Source: Actinomycetes bacterium (GTDB lineage Bacteria; Actinomycetota; Actinomycetes; Actinomycetales; Demequinaceae). Taken from it: a DNA stretch of 35,068 nucleotides. The stretch is from positions 1-35,068 of the forward strand of contig JAEYOR010000071.1 in NCBI GenBank assembly GCA_023411615.1. Direction: 5' to 3'. Positions within the stretch are counted from its first letter, which is position 1; each line of letters starts with the position of its first letter. The notes under the pieces were generated by a model. It saw only the letters and a program-made list of their open reading frames with translations. It was not told the origin of the DNA and ran no database searches. Shown piece after piece: positions 1-10,268 of this stretch. The translations under genes were made by a program, and so were the position numbers.

Positions 1-22
1 CCCCCCTTCCCGTTCTTGCGCT

Positions 23-1075
23 TTACGGAAGCGTGATGAACGTCGGCGTGTACTGGACACCGCCGGCTTCGGAATTGCGGCCCAAGATCACCATCTCGAT
101 CTCACCCGTTTCGGTCGACGGGATGAACACCTCTTGGTAGAACTTGTACTCAGTCCCCACGGTCACTTCCGCGCCATAGATCGGCCCGTAGCCTGCGGCC
201 TCGACGGCAGAGAGATCACACCAGCCCCACTCGCTGTGGATACGACCCGAGACAAGTACGTCCACCGACGGGGTGTCCATGATCGAGCTGGTGATTGCGC
301 CGTCGGGCAATGAGGTGGGGGTCATCGTGCCGATGATGACAAAGCAGCGGGCCTCGGCGTCGTCGCCATACACGTCCACCGGCACCTCAACCACTCCGTC
401 AAACTCGCCTTCCCACATTGCAGCCTCTTCACCAAAGTAGGAGGCGTCGTAGGTCCACCCCTCGGTCATCGGCAACGGGCCCGAGTTGCTCGGCTTCTTG
501 GTGGGCTCATCGATGTCGTCGTCGGCGTCCTCGGTGGGTTCGACGTCGTCCGAGGGCTCCGGCGCAGCACTCGTCACGGCGGGCTCGGCCTTCTTGTCAT
601 CGTCATCGCCACCCATCGAACCGATGACGTAGCCAAGTCCAGTGCCCACACCGAGCATGACCACAGCGAGCACGATCGCGAGCCACCACGGCGCACCCTT
701 GCTCGGTGCGCTTGCCGGAGCGGCGTAGGCCGCGCCGGTCGCGGGAACATAGGCGGGCGGAGCAGCAACGGGCGTCTGTCCAGTGGTGACAGGCGCAACG
801 TACGGCGGCGGGGCGATGGGCGAGCCAGCGTCAGCGGCTGGGGTCGCGGCAGGAACAGCAGGGAACACCTCGGTCGCTGCGGGAGCGGCTTCGGCCGGGG
901 CAGCGTCGGCCGCGGGAGCGGCTTCGGCCGGGGCAGCGTCGGCCGCGGGAGCAGCGTCGGCGGCCTTGGGAGACCGGTGTTCCGTCCATGCCTGACCGTC
1001 CCAGTAACGCAGCTGGGTCGCGTCGTCGGGGTCGTCATACCAGGCCGCGGGAGTTGAATTGGTTCCGTCAGACAC
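23..1075 (-). CDS. DUF2510-domain single-pass membrane protein
   Basis: 350 aa. The N-terminus (about residues 10-35) has the W-Y-DP...LRYWDG-WT-H pattern of the DUF2510 domain, common in actinobacterial membrane-associated proteins. Residues about 40-125 are a low-complexity Ala/Pro/Glu linker with an 11-residue repeat (AADAAPAEAAP). One hydrophobic segment follows at about 130-150 (WWLAIVLAVVMLGVGTGLGY), then a very acidic Asp/Glu stretch and a C-terminal domain of about 150 residues that I do not recognise, presumably extracytoplasmic. The ATG start at 1075 directly precedes the DUF2510 motif. The downstream neighbour lies outside the window. The family is known; the function is not. The extracellular placement of the C-terminal domain is inferred from the single TM segment. 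Confidence 0.85.
   Translation of the reverse strand: MSDGTNSTPAAWYDDPDDATQLRYWDGQAWTEHRSPKAADAAPAADAAPAEAAPAADAAPAEAAPAATEVFPAVPAATPAADAGSPIAPPPYVAPVTTGQTPVAAPPAYVPATGAAYAAPASAPSKGAPWWLAIVLAVVMLGVGTGLGYVIGSMGGDDDDKKAEPAVTSAAPEPSDDVEPTEDADDDIDEPTKKPSNSGPLPMTEGWTYDASYFGEEAAMWEGEFDGVVEVPVDVYGDDAEARCFVIIGTMTPTSLPDGAITSSIMDTPSVDVLVSGRIHSEWGWCDLSAVEAAGYGPIYGAEVTVGTEYKFYQEVFIPSTETGEIEMVILGRNSEAGGVQYTPTFITLP
881..946. repeat. 33-bp tandem repeat inside the DUF2510 gene
   Basis: Two exact 33-bp units (881-913 and 914-946), starting GGGAGCGGCTTCGGCCGGGG on the plus strand, plus a degenerate partial third copy just after. They encode the 11-residue Ala/Pro/Glu repeat of the linker. Such repeats can change copy number by slippage. 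Confidence 0.85.
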
Positions 1076-1555
1076 GGAAAACCCCTCTCAAGAATGTGGC
1101 TAGCGTCCTCAGCCAGCGCAGTGTCACCACTTTCCCACAGGCATGTGGTCCGCGTCACGGTCGATCGGGCGCGATGGGGATCATTACCCACCGCGCCCGC
1201 GCCGCCGCGCCCGGCGTCCCAGCCCCGCACCGCGTCACCGACCGTCGCGCGAGCACCCCAAATCCACCCCTCACACCGCTCCCCCCGCAGACGCCGTGCG
1301 CGCGCGAGACGATTTGGGGTGCTGCCGCGACGCGAAGGAGGGGAACAGGGCACACGGAGCAGGGCAACAGGGCACACAGGGCACGCGAGGCGATTTGGGG
1401 TGCAGCCGTGGCGCCAAACAGCCACCTCGCAGCACATGCACTGACGAGGTGCTGAGCGCAAGGGGCCGATGTCAGTCGGTGTTTCGCCTTCTTGTGTGTA
1501 CGATCTTCGAAACGCCGGGGACACACCCGGCACCTCGATCAAGGACTGATACATC
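1076..1555. other. 480-bp intergenic region with three copies of an ATTTGGGGTGC element
   Basis: No convincing gene is present between the divergent DUF2510 gene and the GreA-like gene. It holds three copies of a GC-flanked element with core GATTTGGGGTGC: an inverted copy at 1247-1264, and direct copies at 1303-1323 (CGCGAGACGATTTGGGGTGC) and 1384-1404 (CGCGAGGCGATTTGGGGTGC). Between the two direct copies, 'agggcacac'-type short repeats occur (about 1347-1385). ORFs crossing the region in several frames are low-complexity Arg/Pro/Ala shadows. Promoters for both divergent genes should lie here, but no clear -35/-10 pair is assigned. Confidence 0.6.
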
Positions 1556-1966
1556 GTGTCGCAAGACAGAGTGTGGATGACGGTCGGGGCCTACGAGCGC
1601 CTTCAAGCTGAGTTGCAGGAGCTCACGGCCGCCGGCCCCACCGCGGACGACGCTGCCCTCAGCCGTGCTGTGGAGTTGCGCGACCTCTTGAGCCGGGCAC
1701 AGACCGGCCAGATGCCGGATGACGGACTCGTCGAGCCCGGCATGCTCGTCACGGTGCGCTTCGACGACGACCAGTCCGAACTCACCTTTGTGCTCGGCGA
1801 CCGCGTTCTGCTGACCCTCGACGAGTCGCTTGATGTTCCCGTTTACTCGCCCTCGTCTCCACTAGGCGCCGCAATCAACGGCAGCAACGTGGGAGACCAG
1901 ACTGTGTTCAGCGCACCACGCGGGGACCGGCGATTGACAGTCATTGAGGCCCGCCCGGTCTCGTAG
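1556..1966 (+). CDS. GreA/GreB-family transcription factor, short (Rv3788-like)
   Basis: 136 aa. The C-terminal half (about 55-136) matches the FKBP-like GreA/GreB C-terminal domain: V-PG-LVTV-F-DD near the start and SPLGAAINGSNVGDQTVF near residues 100-118. The N-terminal coiled-coil arm is shorter than in GreA (family length about 155-160 aa) and I do not see the usual paired acidic tip residues. Gre-like proteins of this type bind the RNA polymerase secondary channel; mycobacterial Rv3788 is a member that lacks transcript-cleavage stimulation. The GTG start at 1556 is preceded by AAGGA at 1541-1545. Whether it stimulates cleavage, inhibits transcription or does neither cannot be decided from the sequence. 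Confidence 0.75.
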   Translation: MSQDRVWMTVGAYERLQAELQELTAAGPTADDAALSRAVELRDLLSRAQTGQMPDDGLVEPGMLVTVRFDDDQSELTFVLGDRVLLTLDESLDVPVYSPSSPLGAAINGSNVGDQTVFSAPRGDRRLTVIEARPVS

Positions 1967-2038
1967 CGCCTACGAGCCGGGAACCGGACCGGCTCAACAA
2001 GGCCGTCCTTCCTGGCTCGAGCCTGGAAAGGACACACC

Positions 2039-3382
2039 ATGGAAGACCTGGATCCGCGACTCGTTCCCGTCTTTGACGAAGTCGTCCGACGCAACCCTGC
2101 GGAGCCCGAGTTCCATCAGGCTGTGCGCGAGGTGCTTGAGAGCCTCCGCCCCGTTGTGGGTAAGCACCCCCAATACGCAGAGGCCGAGGTCATCCGCCGC
2201 CTCTGTGAGCCCGAGCGCCAGATCATCTTCCGAGTGCCGTGGGTGGACGACGCTGGCCAAGTCCGCATCAACCGCGGCTTTCGTGTCGAGTTCAGTTCGG
2301 TGCTTGGCCCGTACAAGGGTGGCCTCCGCTTCCACCCCAGCGTGTACCTCGGCATCGTCAAGTTCCTTGGCTTCGAGCAGATCTTCAAGAACTCCCTCAC
2401 CGGAATGCCGATCGGTGGCGGTAAGGGCGGCTCTGACTTTGATCCGCGCGGCAAGTCCGATGCCGAGGTCATGCGCTTCTGCCAGTCCTTCATGACGGAG
2501 CTCTACCGCAACCTCGGTGAGTACACGGACGTTCCGGCTGGGGACACAGGCGTGGGCGGCCGTGAGCTTGGCTTCCTCTTCGGTCAGTACAAGCGCATCA
2601 CCAACCGCTATGAGTCCGGAGTGCTCACCGGCAAGGGCGTGGGCTGGGGCGGTTCGCAGGTGCGTACCGAGGCCACCGGCTTTGGCACCGTGTACTTCGT
2701 CGAGCGCATGCTCGCCCAGGTTGGAGAAGGCCTTGAAGGCCGCCGGGTTGTCGTGTCCGGTTCGGGCAACGTTGCCGTGCACGCGGCTCAGAAGGCTCAA
2801 GAGCTCGGAGCAAACGTGGTCGCGGTCTCCGACTCGGGTGGCTACATCGTTCACGAGTCCGGCATCGACATTGACCTTCTCAAGGACCTGAAGTTCGAGA
2901 AGCGTGCCCGCCTCGACGAGTACGCACGCCTCACTGGCGCCACCCACGTCACCGATGGCTCGGTGTGGGACGTGAATGCTGACGTTGCGCTCCCATGCGC
3001 CACGCAGAACGAGATCGACAAGAAGCGCGCCGAGAACTTGGTGCGGATGGGCGTGCGCGCGGTCGCCGAGGGCGCCAACATGCCCTCCACCCCCGAGGCT
3101 GTGCGCGTGTTCCGTGACGCTGGCGTGCTGTTCGCGCCGGGCAAGGCCGCCAACGCGGGAGGTGTGGTCACGTCTGCACTTGAGATGCAGCAGAACGCAT
3201 CGCGCGACACGTGGACCTTTGAATACACGGACCAACGCCTCCACGAGGCCATGGCACATATTCACGACACGTGCGTCTCTGTGGCCGATGAATACGGCAC
3301 CCCCGGCGATTACGTGTCGGGTGCGAACATCGCAGGCTTCATTCGTGTGGCCGACGCGATGCTCGCCTTTGGCGTCATTTAG
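2039..3382 (+). CDS. gdhA: NADP-specific glutamate dehydrogenase
   Basis: 447 aa, the usual length for hexameric GdhA. It catalyses reversible reductive amination of 2-oxoglutarate to glutamate with ammonium. The N-terminal substrate domain includes GPYKGGLRFHP and PIGGGKGGSDFDP, whose lysine (Lys129) is the catalytic family residue. The Rossmann domain (about 200-370) has VVSGSGNVAVHAAQKA, followed by CATQNEIDKK and ANMPSTPEA. The C-terminus ends IAGFIRVADAMLAFGVI as in the family. The ATG at 2039 follows GGAAAGGA at a good distance. It stands alone in the plus direction after the Gre-like gene and ends in a 4-bp convergent overlap with the PAP2 gene. The assignment is very secure; NADP preference is inferred from the subgroup. 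Confidence 0.97.
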   Translation: MEDLDPRLVPVFDEVVRRNPAEPEFHQAVREVLESLRPVVGKHPQYAEAEVIRRLCEPERQIIFRVPWVDDAGQVRINRGFRVEFSSVLGPYKGGLRFHPSVYLGIVKFLGFEQIFKNSLTGMPIGGGKGGSDFDPRGKSDAEVMRFCQSFMTELYRNLGEYTDVPAGDTGVGGRELGFLFGQYKRITNRYESGVLTGKGVGWGGSQVRTEATGFGTVYFVERMLAQVGEGLEGRRVVVSGSGNVAVHAAQKAQELGANVVAVSDSGGYIVHESGIDIDLLKDLKFEKRARLDEYARLTGATHVTDGSVWDVNADVALPCATQNEIDKKRAENLVRMGVRAVAEGANMPSTPEAVRVFRDAGVLFAPGKAANAGGVVTSALEMQQNASRDTWTFEYTDQRLHEAMAHIHDTCVSVADEYGTPGDYVSGANIAGFIRVADAMLAFGVI

Positions 3383-4080
3383 GAGTCGTGCCCGGGAGGC
3401 ACCGTCGCTCGCACGTCGAGCCATTTTGATACGGCGACCACAACTCCCAGCGTGACGAGACCAAGGCAAGCGCCTGCGAGCACGTCGGTGACAAAGTGGT
3501 AGCCGAGGTATAGGCGAGATCCGCCTACGAGGACGATGACCGCTGTCGTCACGCCTGCCCAGACCGCGAGTGCACGCGTGCCGTGGCGTCGGCGCCACGA
3601 GAGGTAGGCCACCACCAGGACGAGCGTCGCCGCGCCCGTTGTGTGTCCTGACGGAAACGAGAACGACGTCTCAAAGCCGGGCACCACTTGAAGCGATTCT
3701 TCCGGGCGGGGCCGCTCAACGATCACCTTGACGAGCGCAGCGATGGCAGTCGACAGCACCATGGCGCCGGCAAGAATGGCTGGGTCGCGGACCTCGCGAG
3801 TGCGCAGGTACCACCCGATGCAGCCGACGCCGATGATGGCGGGCAGGATAACCGGACCGAAGGCGTGGGTCACCCAGGTGAGGGAGGTGGTGAGCCACGG
3901 GGTGCGCGCATCGGCAAGAAACTCGAGCACAGGCTGGTCCACGATGTAGAGGTCGTCGCGCTCGAGGAACTGATCGAGGACGCCCGCGAAGGCAATCACT
4001 CCCGCCAAGGCGATGAGCACCCCGGGTGCGAGAGCGCGCACCGCGCGAGGCAACGACTCTTTCAGCGCGTCGCCTCTCAT
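3379..4080 (-). CDS. PAP2-family membrane phosphatase
   Basis: 233 aa with about five to six hydrophobic segments. The three PAP2 signature motifs are present: K118 followed by RPRP at 123-126, PSGH at 143-146 (catalytic His146), and SRLYLGYHFVTDV at 188-200 with the nucleophile His195. Family members dephosphorylate lipid pyrophosphates or phosphatidic acids at the outer membrane face, for example undecaprenyl pyrophosphate recycling or phosphatidylglycerol phosphate hydrolysis; the substrate cannot be read from the sequence. The ATG at 4080 is the first in frame. The stop overlaps the end of gdhA by 4 bp in convergent orientation, leaving no room for a separate terminator. Confidence 0.92.
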   Translation of the reverse strand: MRGDALKESLPRAVRALAPGVLIALAGVIAFAGVLDQFLERDDLYIVDQPVLEFLADARTPWLTTSLTWVTHAFGPVILPAIIGVGCIGWYLRTREVRDPAILAGAMVLSTAIAALVKVIVERPRPEESLQVVPGFETSFSFPSGHTTGAATLVLVVAYLSWRRRHGTRALAVWAGVTTAVIVLVGGSRLYLGYHFVTDVLAGACLGLVTLGVVVAVSKWLDVRATVPPGHDS

Positions 4081-4156
4081 AACGCAAGGCTACGTGCCCG
4101 AAGCCAGGAGCAAGAACTGGGTCGCCTGATCAGGCCCGCCATGACACCATGGGCTC

Positions 4157-6513
<2,357 letters not shown>

Positions 6514-6517
<4 letters not shown>

Positions 6518-7494
6518 TTGACGAGGAGAAGGACGTCGTCCTCGCGGCCGGCGCCCTCGTGTGGCGCATTTCCGATGGTGGCGAGCTTGAGGTGCTCGCC
6601 GTTCACCGCCCTCGCTACAACGATTGGTCCTGGCCCAAGGGAAAACTCGACAAGGGCGAGACCCTGCCCGCCTGCGCCGTGCGGGAGGTCGCCGAGGAGA
6701 CGCGCGTTCACGTTGAACTCGGCCCGCCTTTGCCGACGTTGCGTTACCCGGTAGGCAGCGGTCGTACCAAGGTAGTGAAGTACTGGTCCGCACGAGTTGT
6801 CGACAAGGACTCGGTTCCAGTCACGGCCCGGCCAAAAGTGAAGCGTGCGTCAAAGAACGAGATTGACGAGGTCCGCTGGCTCACTGTCGCGGAAGCGAAG
6901 AAGACCATCACACTTTCGGATGACTTGCGCCCCCTCAAGCGGCTCGTCGCGATGTACGAGAATGGCCGCCTCGACACTCGCACGTTCATCGTTGCGCGCC
7001 ACGCCCGCGCCAAGCGCCGCAAGGGCTGGACGGCAAAGGACGTACGCCGCCCTATCACCAAGGGAGGGCAGGCTCGCGCGGCGCAGTTGGTGGGCCTGTT
7101 TTCCGCCTTTGGCGTCACCCGGGTGGCATCCTCCACGGCGCTTCGGTGTGTCCAGACTGTTCACCCGTATGCGGACGCTGCTGGCATCCCGGTGCGTGGC
7201 TACGGCACCTTGCGCGAAAAGGCCTTCGCAGACAAGCCCGATGCAACGATTGCCACCTTCACCGAGCTCGTTCACAAGAGACGCAACCGCGTCGTCTGTG
7301 TCCACCGCCCCACATTGCCTGCGCTGATGGAGGTGTTGCGCGGGCTTGTTACCACTGACACAACGGGCTCCCTTCCCCACAAGATGCCGTACTTGCCGGC
7401 AGGAGGGGTCATGGTCCTTCACGTCGCCCGCGGCACAGGCGGGCCGGAGATCGTGGCAGTGGAGAAGCACTTCCTCAAACCGCGTCGCAAATAG
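6514..7494 (+). CDS. MutT1-like Nudix hydrolase fused to histidine phosphatase
   Basis: 326 aa. Residues 7-135 are a Nudix domain with the box running from Gly43 (GKLDKGE...REVAEET). Catalytic Glu residues 58, 61 and 62 are present, but the conserved Gly after EET is Arg64. Residues about 155-326 form a SixA/MutT1-type histidine phosphatase domain beginning FIVARHARAKRRKGW, the RHA variant of the RHG motif, with VASSTALRCVQTVHPYA and VCVHRPTLP further on. Mycobacterial MutT1 with this architecture hydrolyses 8-oxo-dGTP, diadenosine polyphosphates and related nucleotides. The GTG start overlaps the ppk stop by 4 bp, so the two are one transcription unit. The function is likely nucleotide-pool cleaning or Ap4A turnover; the exact substrate is inference. 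Confidence 0.93.
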
Positions 7495-7720
7495 TCGCTC
7501 TCTTGGCCGAGGGGTGCCCCTGTGGAGGCATGAAAACGACGCCGGACCGGGAGCGCCAGTCGGCGCTAAGGCCGCTCTTGGCGGCTGGTGTTGGAGCCCG
7601 GGGCTACCACGGTCCGACGCCACCTCAAGGATACGTGACACGGCGCCTTTTGCGCTCCGTCCCGGTGACAAAATCGACACGCCTGGTAGGGACCTGAGAG
7701 CGCAAAGGTTCAGTCCTCAC
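7495..7720. other. 226-bp convergent intergenic region with inverted repeat
   Basis: Lies between the convergent mutT1-like and 210-aa genes. An inverted repeat of 9 bp (TTTGCGCTC at 7649-7657 and GAGCGCAAA at 7698-7706) encloses about 40 bp and could serve as a two-sided terminator, although there is no good T tract. No gene-like ORF was accepted here. Confidence 0.4.
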
Positions 7721-8353
7721 CTACTCGAGGTCGCCGTCTTTCCACAGCGCCGCACAGCGCTCTAGTTCTTCGCCGGTACGAAGCAACTGGGCGGCCCGGA
7801 GCGTCGCCTTGTGCGCCCGAGCGTCGGCGTGGCCCTCGTCGGTCTGCGCCTCGAAAGCGGCCCCTGTGGCGACCACTCGGCAGAACGCGCCAGCCCGGAA
7901 CAAGGCAAGAGCCAAGTCTCCGCTGAACACCCCTGAAAGGATGTGGTCTGCAAGTCGCTTCACTTCCTCCGGACCGGGCGGATCCTCAACACCAGCGATG
8001 GCGTGGCGCACCTGGGCAGCCGCAACGCCCTCGTGATACGAGCGCGCCACTTGGTCAGGGCTATGGCGCACCCATTCGCGGAGCATGTAGATACGCCACA
8101 GCGCGCCAGGCAGGGTGTGCGGCTCGGCTTTGGACCACATCATCGCGACTGTGTCGATGCCTTCTTCCTCAACGAGTCGCACCAAGCGCTCGACGAGTTC
8201 AGGGTCCCTGCTCGCGCGAGCCTGATTCACCAAAGCGGCGGCAGATTCGTGCGCGACAAGTGCTCGGTCGAGCGGGTCAATGTCGCCTTCAATCTGCTCG
8301 GCCTCTTCCATGTCGAGCATGGCGGGACGGCGAAACCGGCGTTGCTCCACCAC
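7721..8353 (-). CDS. Conserved actinobacterial protein of unknown function
   Basis: 210 aa, soluble, mostly helical by appearance, with no signal peptide or membrane segment. The start is GTG at 8353, immediately after the msrB TAG with no intervening base, so translation is probably coupled to msrB. Readable features are an acidic N-terminus with two helical stretches (about 28-60), a central part with MWSKAEPHTLPGALWRIYMLREWVR, and a C-terminal part rich in Ala with HADARAHKATLRAAQLL. I recognise it only as a conserved actinobacterial type of protein; no catalytic motif is visible. The coupling to msrB suggests co-expression, not a shared mechanism. Confidence 0.75.
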   Translation of the reverse strand: MVEQRRFRRPAMLDMEEAEQIEGDIDPLDRALVAHESAAALVNQARASRDPELVERLVRLVEEEGIDTVAMMWSKAEPHTLPGALWRIYMLREWVRHSPDQVARSYHEGVAAAQVRHAIAGVEDPPGPEEVKRLADHILSGVFSGDLALALFRAGAFCRVVATGAAFEAQTDEGHADARAHKATLRAAQLLRTGEELERCAALWKDGDLE

Positions 8354-8782
8354 CTAGTTGGCCTCGCCCGCAACGTCGGCGTCGTCGGCAGCGTCAAAGG
8401 TGAGCGACACCGAATTGATGCAGAAGCGGTCACCGGTGGGCGTCTGTGGGGCATCGGGGAACACGTGGCCCAAGTGCGAATCGCATTGGGCGCATGTCAC
8501 CTCGACGCGCACCATGCCGAGCGAGAGGTCTTCGGTGAGGTTGACGGCGCCCTCTTCCGCATCGTAAAAACTCGGCCAGCCGCAGTGGGAGTCGAACTTG
8601 GTGTCCGAACTGAACAACTGTGCGCCACACGCCTTGCAGCGGAATACACCGTGGCGCTTTTCTTCAAGCAGTTCACCTGTCCACGGGCGCTCCGTAGCCG
8701 CCTCGCGGAGCACCTTGTACTCAAAGTCTCCGAGCTGAGCGCGCCATTCCGCGTCCGTCTTCACGATCTTGTTTGGCGACAT
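8354..8782 (-). CDS. msrB: Peptide-methionine (R)-S-oxide reductase
   Basis: 142 aa. MsrB reduces the R-epimer of methionine sulfoxide in proteins. The zinc-binding pairs are present (Cys49/Cys52 in CKAC and Cys97/Cys100 in CAQC), as are GWPSFYDAEEG, SHLGHVFPDAP, and the catalytic Cys121 in RFCINSVSL. Cys67 in DSHCGWP may be the resolving cysteine. The start was moved to the ATG at 8782 because AGGAGG lies 7-8 bases upstream; a longer ORF to 8875 would add 31 residues with no family similarity. It is the first gene of a two-gene minus-strand unit. Confidence 0.96.
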   Translation of the reverse strand: MSPNKIVKTDAEWRAQLGDFEYKVLREAATERPWTGELLEEKRHGVFRCKACGAQLFSSDTKFDSHCGWPSFYDAEEGAVNLTEDLSLGMVRVEVTCAQCDSHLGHVFPDAPQTPTGDRFCINSVSLTFDAADDADVAGEAN

Positions 8783-8917
8783 CGTCACTCCTCCTGCTCC
8801 CACGGTAGTGGGATTCGCTTGAGCGCCCGGACGGCCACCTGCCGTGAAAGGCGGAGCGCGGAGCCGGTGACGCACGCACCCGCCACAGTGCGAGACCCAC
8901 GGAGATCGGTGGGGAGC

Positions 8918-8958
8918 GAGCGCCCGACCCCTGAGGGGGGGAAAGGGGCCGGGCGCTC
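8918..8958. other. GC-rich hairpin in the msrB leader region
   Basis: The arms GAGCGCCCGACCCCT (8918-8932) and AGGGGCCGGGCGCTC (8944-8958) pair over 15 positions with one mismatch, with an 11-base loop that is mostly G. No T tract follows on either strand, so a simple intrinsic terminator is unlikely. It lies about 136 bp upstream of the msrB start. Confidence 0.6.
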
Positions 8959-9205
8959 TAGTCTCACCCTACGTCTCCCCGTGAGGCTCGCGCTCTGGCG
9001 GGTACGTGTTTCTCAACGATGAGACTCGATTTTCTGTTCCCAACAAATCCAGCGGCCTGTTGTAGGTGCTTGGCACGCTTTCGCAACGGTGCGGAAGGTG
9101 AGATTCTCCCGCGACTTGCGGACCATGCTGCTGCCGCCGCAAACCCCGCGTTTCCTGCCCAGTTTGTAATTTCGCAATGACCGTGTAGCGTAATTCCGGG
9201 CCCCC

Positions 9206-9225
9206 AGGTAAGGCTTGCCTTACCT
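9206..9225. promoter_or_regulatory. DtxR/IdeR-type iron box
   Basis: AGGTAAGGCTTGCCTTACCT: two perfect 9-bp arms around a TT centre, closely matching the TTAGGTTAGGCTAACCTAA-type box of DtxR/IdeR regulators. It lies 43 bp upstream of the binding-lipoprotein ATG. By family knowledge, Fe(II)-loaded DtxR would repress the transporter operon in iron sufficiency. Confidence 0.8.
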
Positions 9226-9268
9226 CGACGACGACGTCACTTCTTCCCACCCGTTTCTTAGGAGAACC

Positions 9269-10261
9269 ATGCACGCAACCCGAACCGTGCTCGCCGTTGT
9301 CGCGGCAGCCCTCACCACGCTTGCGCTCACTGCCTGCGCGACGGGGGAGGCAAGGCCCGATGCCAACTCACCCGCAGCGTCGTCCACCGAACAAGCCGCG
9401 AAAGCACCTGCCGAGGTGACCATCGACACTGCCCGTGGCGAGGTGACCGTGGCCACCAAACCGGCCACCGTGGTCGTCTTTGAACACGGCATTCTCGACA
9501 CGATCGATGCACTCGGCTTTGGTGACTCCGTGGCCGTGGTTCCTCACCACGTGCTGCCCTCGTACCTCAGCTCATATGCAAACACGACCACCAACGGCGG
9601 GACGCTCTTTGAGCCGGACTTTGAGGCGGTCAATGCCGCCGATCCTGATCTCATCATCGTGGGCGGGCGTTCGGCTGCGACGTACGATCAAATGGCGGAG
9701 ATCGCGCCGACGATCGACCTCACGTTTGACTACGGAGGCGCCGCGTTTGTCGACTCGTTCGAGCGCAATACACGAGCGATTGGGGCAATTTTTGGAGCCT
9801 CCGATGAAGCAGAGGCGGCGATTGACGCCGTCAACGCCCAGGCGGCGGACATTGCCAGCAACGCGGCCGAAGCTGGGGACGGCTTGGTGGTCCTTACGTC
9901 CGGCGGTCAGTTGAGCGCTTATGGCCCATCGGCAGAGGGCCGCTACGACTTTGTCTACTCGGTGCTTGGGCTCGGTCACGCGACTGACCAGGGCACCATC
10001 GATGCGCATGGCGACTCAATCAGTTATGAGTTCCTTGCTCAGACCAACCCGGCGTGGCTCGTTGTCATCGACCGCGACGCCGCGATTGGAGCGGAAGGCG
10101 AGAGCGCACAGCAGTTGCTCAACAACGACCTCGTCAACTCCACCACTGCCGCCACGAGCGGGCGCATCGCGTATGTGGTTCCGGAGAACTGGTACCTAGC
10201 CTTCGGTGGTCTCACCGCCACTGGCGCCGTGTACGCCGAAGTCGCCGCATTGGTGGAGTGA
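9269..10261 (+). CDS. Siderophore-binding lipoprotein (YclQ/CeuE-like)
   Basis: 330 aa. The N-terminal signal peptide ends in a lipobox LTAC with Cys23, so it is a membrane-anchored extracytoplasmic protein. The mature part has the class III periplasmic-binding fold of iron-chelate receptors. The opening segment (VVVFEHGILDTIDALG, then LPSYLSSYAN) resembles the YclQ/CeuE/FatB branch that binds catecholate siderophores or their fragments. DPDLIIVGGRSA and NPAWLVVIDRD are further family landmarks. The ATG at 9269 was chosen because TAGGAGAACC precedes it; a longer ORF start at 9215 lies on the iron-box side and has no RBS. First gene of a four-gene operon. The exact siderophore is unknown. Confidence 0.93.
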   Translation: MHATRTVLAVVAAALTTLALTACATGEARPDANSPAASSTEQAAKAPAEVTIDTARGEVTVATKPATVVVFEHGILDTIDALGFGDSVAVVPHHVLPSYLSSYANTTTNGGTLFEPDFEAVNAADPDLIIVGGRSAATYDQMAEIAPTIDLTFDYGGAAFVDSFERNTRAIGAIFGASDEAEAAIDAVNAQAADIASNAAEAGDGLVVLTSGGQLSAYGPSAEGRYDFVYSVLGLGHATDQGTIDAHGDSISYEFLAQTNPAWLVVIDRDAAIGAEGESAQQLLNNDLVNSTTAATSGRIAYVVPENWYLAFGGLTATGAVYAEVAALVE

Positions 10262-10268
10262 GCTGCCC

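Larger units (their letters stand above)
8783..9268. other. Divergent intergenic region msrB / iron transporter
   Basis: 486 bp with no accepted gene. The left part, within the presumed msrB leader, has a strong GC-rich inverted repeat (8918-8958). The right part has an iron-box palindrome (9206-9225), 43 bp before the siderophore-binding lipoprotein start. The stretch 9000-9200 between them is relatively AT-rich for this window and probably holds promoters; I see no other clear element in it. Confidence 0.6.

Noticed and set aside
574..1554. 326-aa minus-strand ORF running through the 1076-1555 gap
   Set aside because: Arg/Pro/Thr-rich, overlaps the DUF2510 gene in another frame, and has no recognisable domain.
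1994..3598. 534-aa minus-strand ORF antisense to gdhA
   Set aside because: It covers the whole of a certain gdhA gene; His/Arg/Ala-rich composition is typical of a codon-bias shadow in GC-rich DNA.
7943..9022. 359-aa plus-strand ORF opposite msrB and its partner
   Set aside because: Antisense to msrB, whose zinc and catalytic cysteines are clear; a shadow.
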